Assembly (NCBI GenBank): GCA_934667505.1 | Contig: CAKULY010000023.1 | Coordinates: forward strand, 1 to 30,766 | Reading direction: 5' to 3' | Origin: an uncultured Treponema sp. | GTDB taxonomy: Bacteria; Spirochaetota; Spirochaetia; Treponematales; Treponemataceae | Length of the DNA stretch: 30,766 nt | Shown here: positions 29,698 to 30,766 of the stretch, in pieces | How positions within the stretch are numbered: the stretch's first letter is position 1 | Layout of the letters: each line of letters opens with the position of its first letter | Program-made: the position numbers and the translations under genes | The notes under the pieces: generated by a model | What the model was told of the DNA's origin: nothing | The model's database searches: none | The model's input: the letters and a program-made list of their open reading frames with translations, nothing else

Positions 29698-30766
29698 ATG
29701 CAAAAACGTCATTCTAAAGTGTTTTTATTTTTGCTAGCTTTATTTTCATTATTTTTTTGTTCGAAAATTTTTGCTGACCAAAGCGATGCCGCCATAGCGA
29801 ATCGAAAAACTGCTGTAAGATGTTTAAAGCTTGCCCGCTCATATCTTTCTGCAAAAGATTGGACTAATGCTCTTGGTCAAACTGATTTGGCTTTATCTTA
29901 TGATGATTCAATTTCTGATTTGTGGTATTTTAAGGCGGCGGCTCTTTACGGAATTGGGCAGCCTCGCGCAATCGCAATTCCTTTGGTAGAAAAATCTCTT
30001 GCTCTTGGGGACTGGGTCGATTACAATCGCGACAGCGCAAGGGTTCTTTACGCGGATTTTTTAAGCGATACAGGTGAATATGAAAAAGCAATTTCAATTC
30101 TTGATGAAGCTCCATTTATATATTCCCTTGATGCAGAGTATATCAGAGTAAAGTCATATTACCGGATTAGAACTGAGCAAAGCATTGCAAAAGCCCGCGA
30201 CAAAATTAACTCTGCAAGGAAAATTTATCCAGATGACAAGCGCTTTCCGCTTCTTTTCTTTAAATTTGAATACGATTTAGCTCGCAGTTTAAAAACAAAT
30301 GGTGATTCAGACTTTTTAGTAAGAAAGATTGCAGATTCTTTTATTTCTAAAATGCCAGAATATGATAATCCGGAGGCTGAGCTTGAAATTTATGCAACAG
30401 CGTTTGCTTCTGGCGAACAGCAAAAGCGAATGTTGCAGGCTTTTACAGCGCACGGAATGTCGCATCCTTTGTATGCTATTGTGGCATTAAAAGTTGGTCT
30501 TATAGGCCAGCAGGAAGCTTGGGATTATTTTTGCAGTTTTGCTGATAAATCCGTTGATTTAGAAATGTTTGAAGAAATTCTTCCATATATAACGGACCAA
30601 ATAACTGTAGAGTCTGTGCGTGAACATTTAAATTCATTTGAAGGTATCTTGCTTTCTGATACAGATAACGACTGCGAGCCGAATTTAAAAATTCAATATG
30701 TCCGTGGAAGGCCTTCTTTCTTTGAATGGGATAAAAATAATGACGGAATATGCGAATGGTCATCTT
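29698..30766 (+). CDS. Secreted TPR-like protein (partial, runs off the window)
   Basis: ATG 29698 with GGAG upstream opens a frame with no stop to the window edge (356 codons visible). The first 26 residues form a signal peptide: MQKRHSK, a hydrophobic core and FFCSKIFA, with Cys22 as a possible lipobox residue of poor fit. Then TPR-like helix pairs follow: CLKLARSYLSAKDWTNALGQTDLALSYD, LWYFKAAALYGIGQPRAIAIPLVEKSL and YADFLSDTGEYEKAISILDEA. The final visible part has acidic DTDNDCEPN and KNNDGICEW segments that could bind calcium. It probably acts in the periplasm. It follows tilS by 14 nt and is likely cotranscribed. Confidence 0.75.
   Translation, partial: MQKRHSKVFLFLLALFSLFFCSKIFADQSDAAIANRKTAVRCLKLARSYLSAKDWTNALGQTDLALSYDDSISDLWYFKAAALYGIGQPRAIAIPLVEKSLALGDWVDYNRDSARVLYADFLSDTGEYEKAISILDEAPFIYSLDAEYIRVKSYYRIRTEQSIAKARDKINSARKIYPDDKRFPLLFFKFEYDLARSLKTNGDSDFLVRKIADSFISKMPEYDNPEAELEIYATAFASGEQQKRMLQAFTAHGMSHPLYAIVALKVGLIGQQEAWDYFCSFADKSVDLEMFEEILPYITDQITVESVREHLNSFEGILLSDTDNDCEPNLKIQYVRGRPSFFEWDKNNDGICEWSS

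Noticed and set aside
1..30766. tRNA, rRNA, transposase, integrase or attachment site
   Set aside because: No cloverleaf, rRNA segment, DDE transposase or integrase motif was seen. The island-like content has no visible mobility gene within the window.

Overview
The window is visibly AT-rich DNA whose housekeeping genes (ribosomal protein L25, tRNA lysidine synthetase TilS and a secreted TPR-like protein) and NusG paralogue suggest a host-associated or gut spirochaete of the genus Treponema. That assignment is inferred from protein style and gene content; there is no rRNA marker in the window.

Layout: (1) 1-943: the tail of an unknown gene, a clear promoter, a specialised NusG paralogue of LoaP type, and a 216-nt leader with stable hairpins and an ops-like GGTAGCG. 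(2) 944-3600: a HipA-like kinase, a DUF4160/DUF2442 pair, small remnant ORFs, and five degenerate 22-bp tandem repeats. (3) 3601-21959: a long, entirely plus-strand surface-polysaccharide cluster. It holds a Wzx flippase, two EpsG-type polymerases (one broken), several GT2 glycosyltransferases, another glycosyltransferase-like gene, a GT14-like enzyme (frame-broken), a TarI/IspD-type cytidylyltransferase, a sugar epimerase, a CDP-glycerol glycerophosphotransferase, UDP-galactopyranose mutase and an acyltransferase. Embedded in it are toxin-antitoxin or defence-like cassettes: a small gene plus a GNAT pseudogene, DUF2971 plus a PIN-like nuclease, and HicBA. (4) 22043-27368: a cargo region, mostly minus strand, with an unknown 208-aa protein, an FRG-domain protein, a DUF3791-DUF3990-DUF3791 triplet, a RelB/DinJ antitoxin with a dead PIN toxin, and a second HipA-like kinase. 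(5) 27487-30766: the core genes rplY, tilS and a TPR-like gene that runs off the edge.

The most striking signal is a set of homopolymeric tracts inside the polysaccharide genes. Three runs of exactly nine G lie in three genes that are in frame. A seven-G run lies exactly where the GT14-like gene changes frame, and seven-T and nine-T runs mark the two frame changes of the first EpsG gene. One nine-G run sits just before a stop codon, so that losing one G would move the stop onto the next gene's start as ATGA. I read this as a phase-variable (contingency) glycan locus that may also be controlled by LoaP-type processive antitermination. Homopolymer sequencing error is the main alternative.

Other structures of note are a perfect 34-bp palindrome overlapping a 15-bp-stem hairpin inside a GT2 coding sequence, and a GC-rich palindromic element that supplies the C-terminus of the acyltransferase. 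The cytidylyltransferase and CDP-glycerol transferase suggest that the glycan carries polyol phosphates, but the exact product cannot be read from the sequence.
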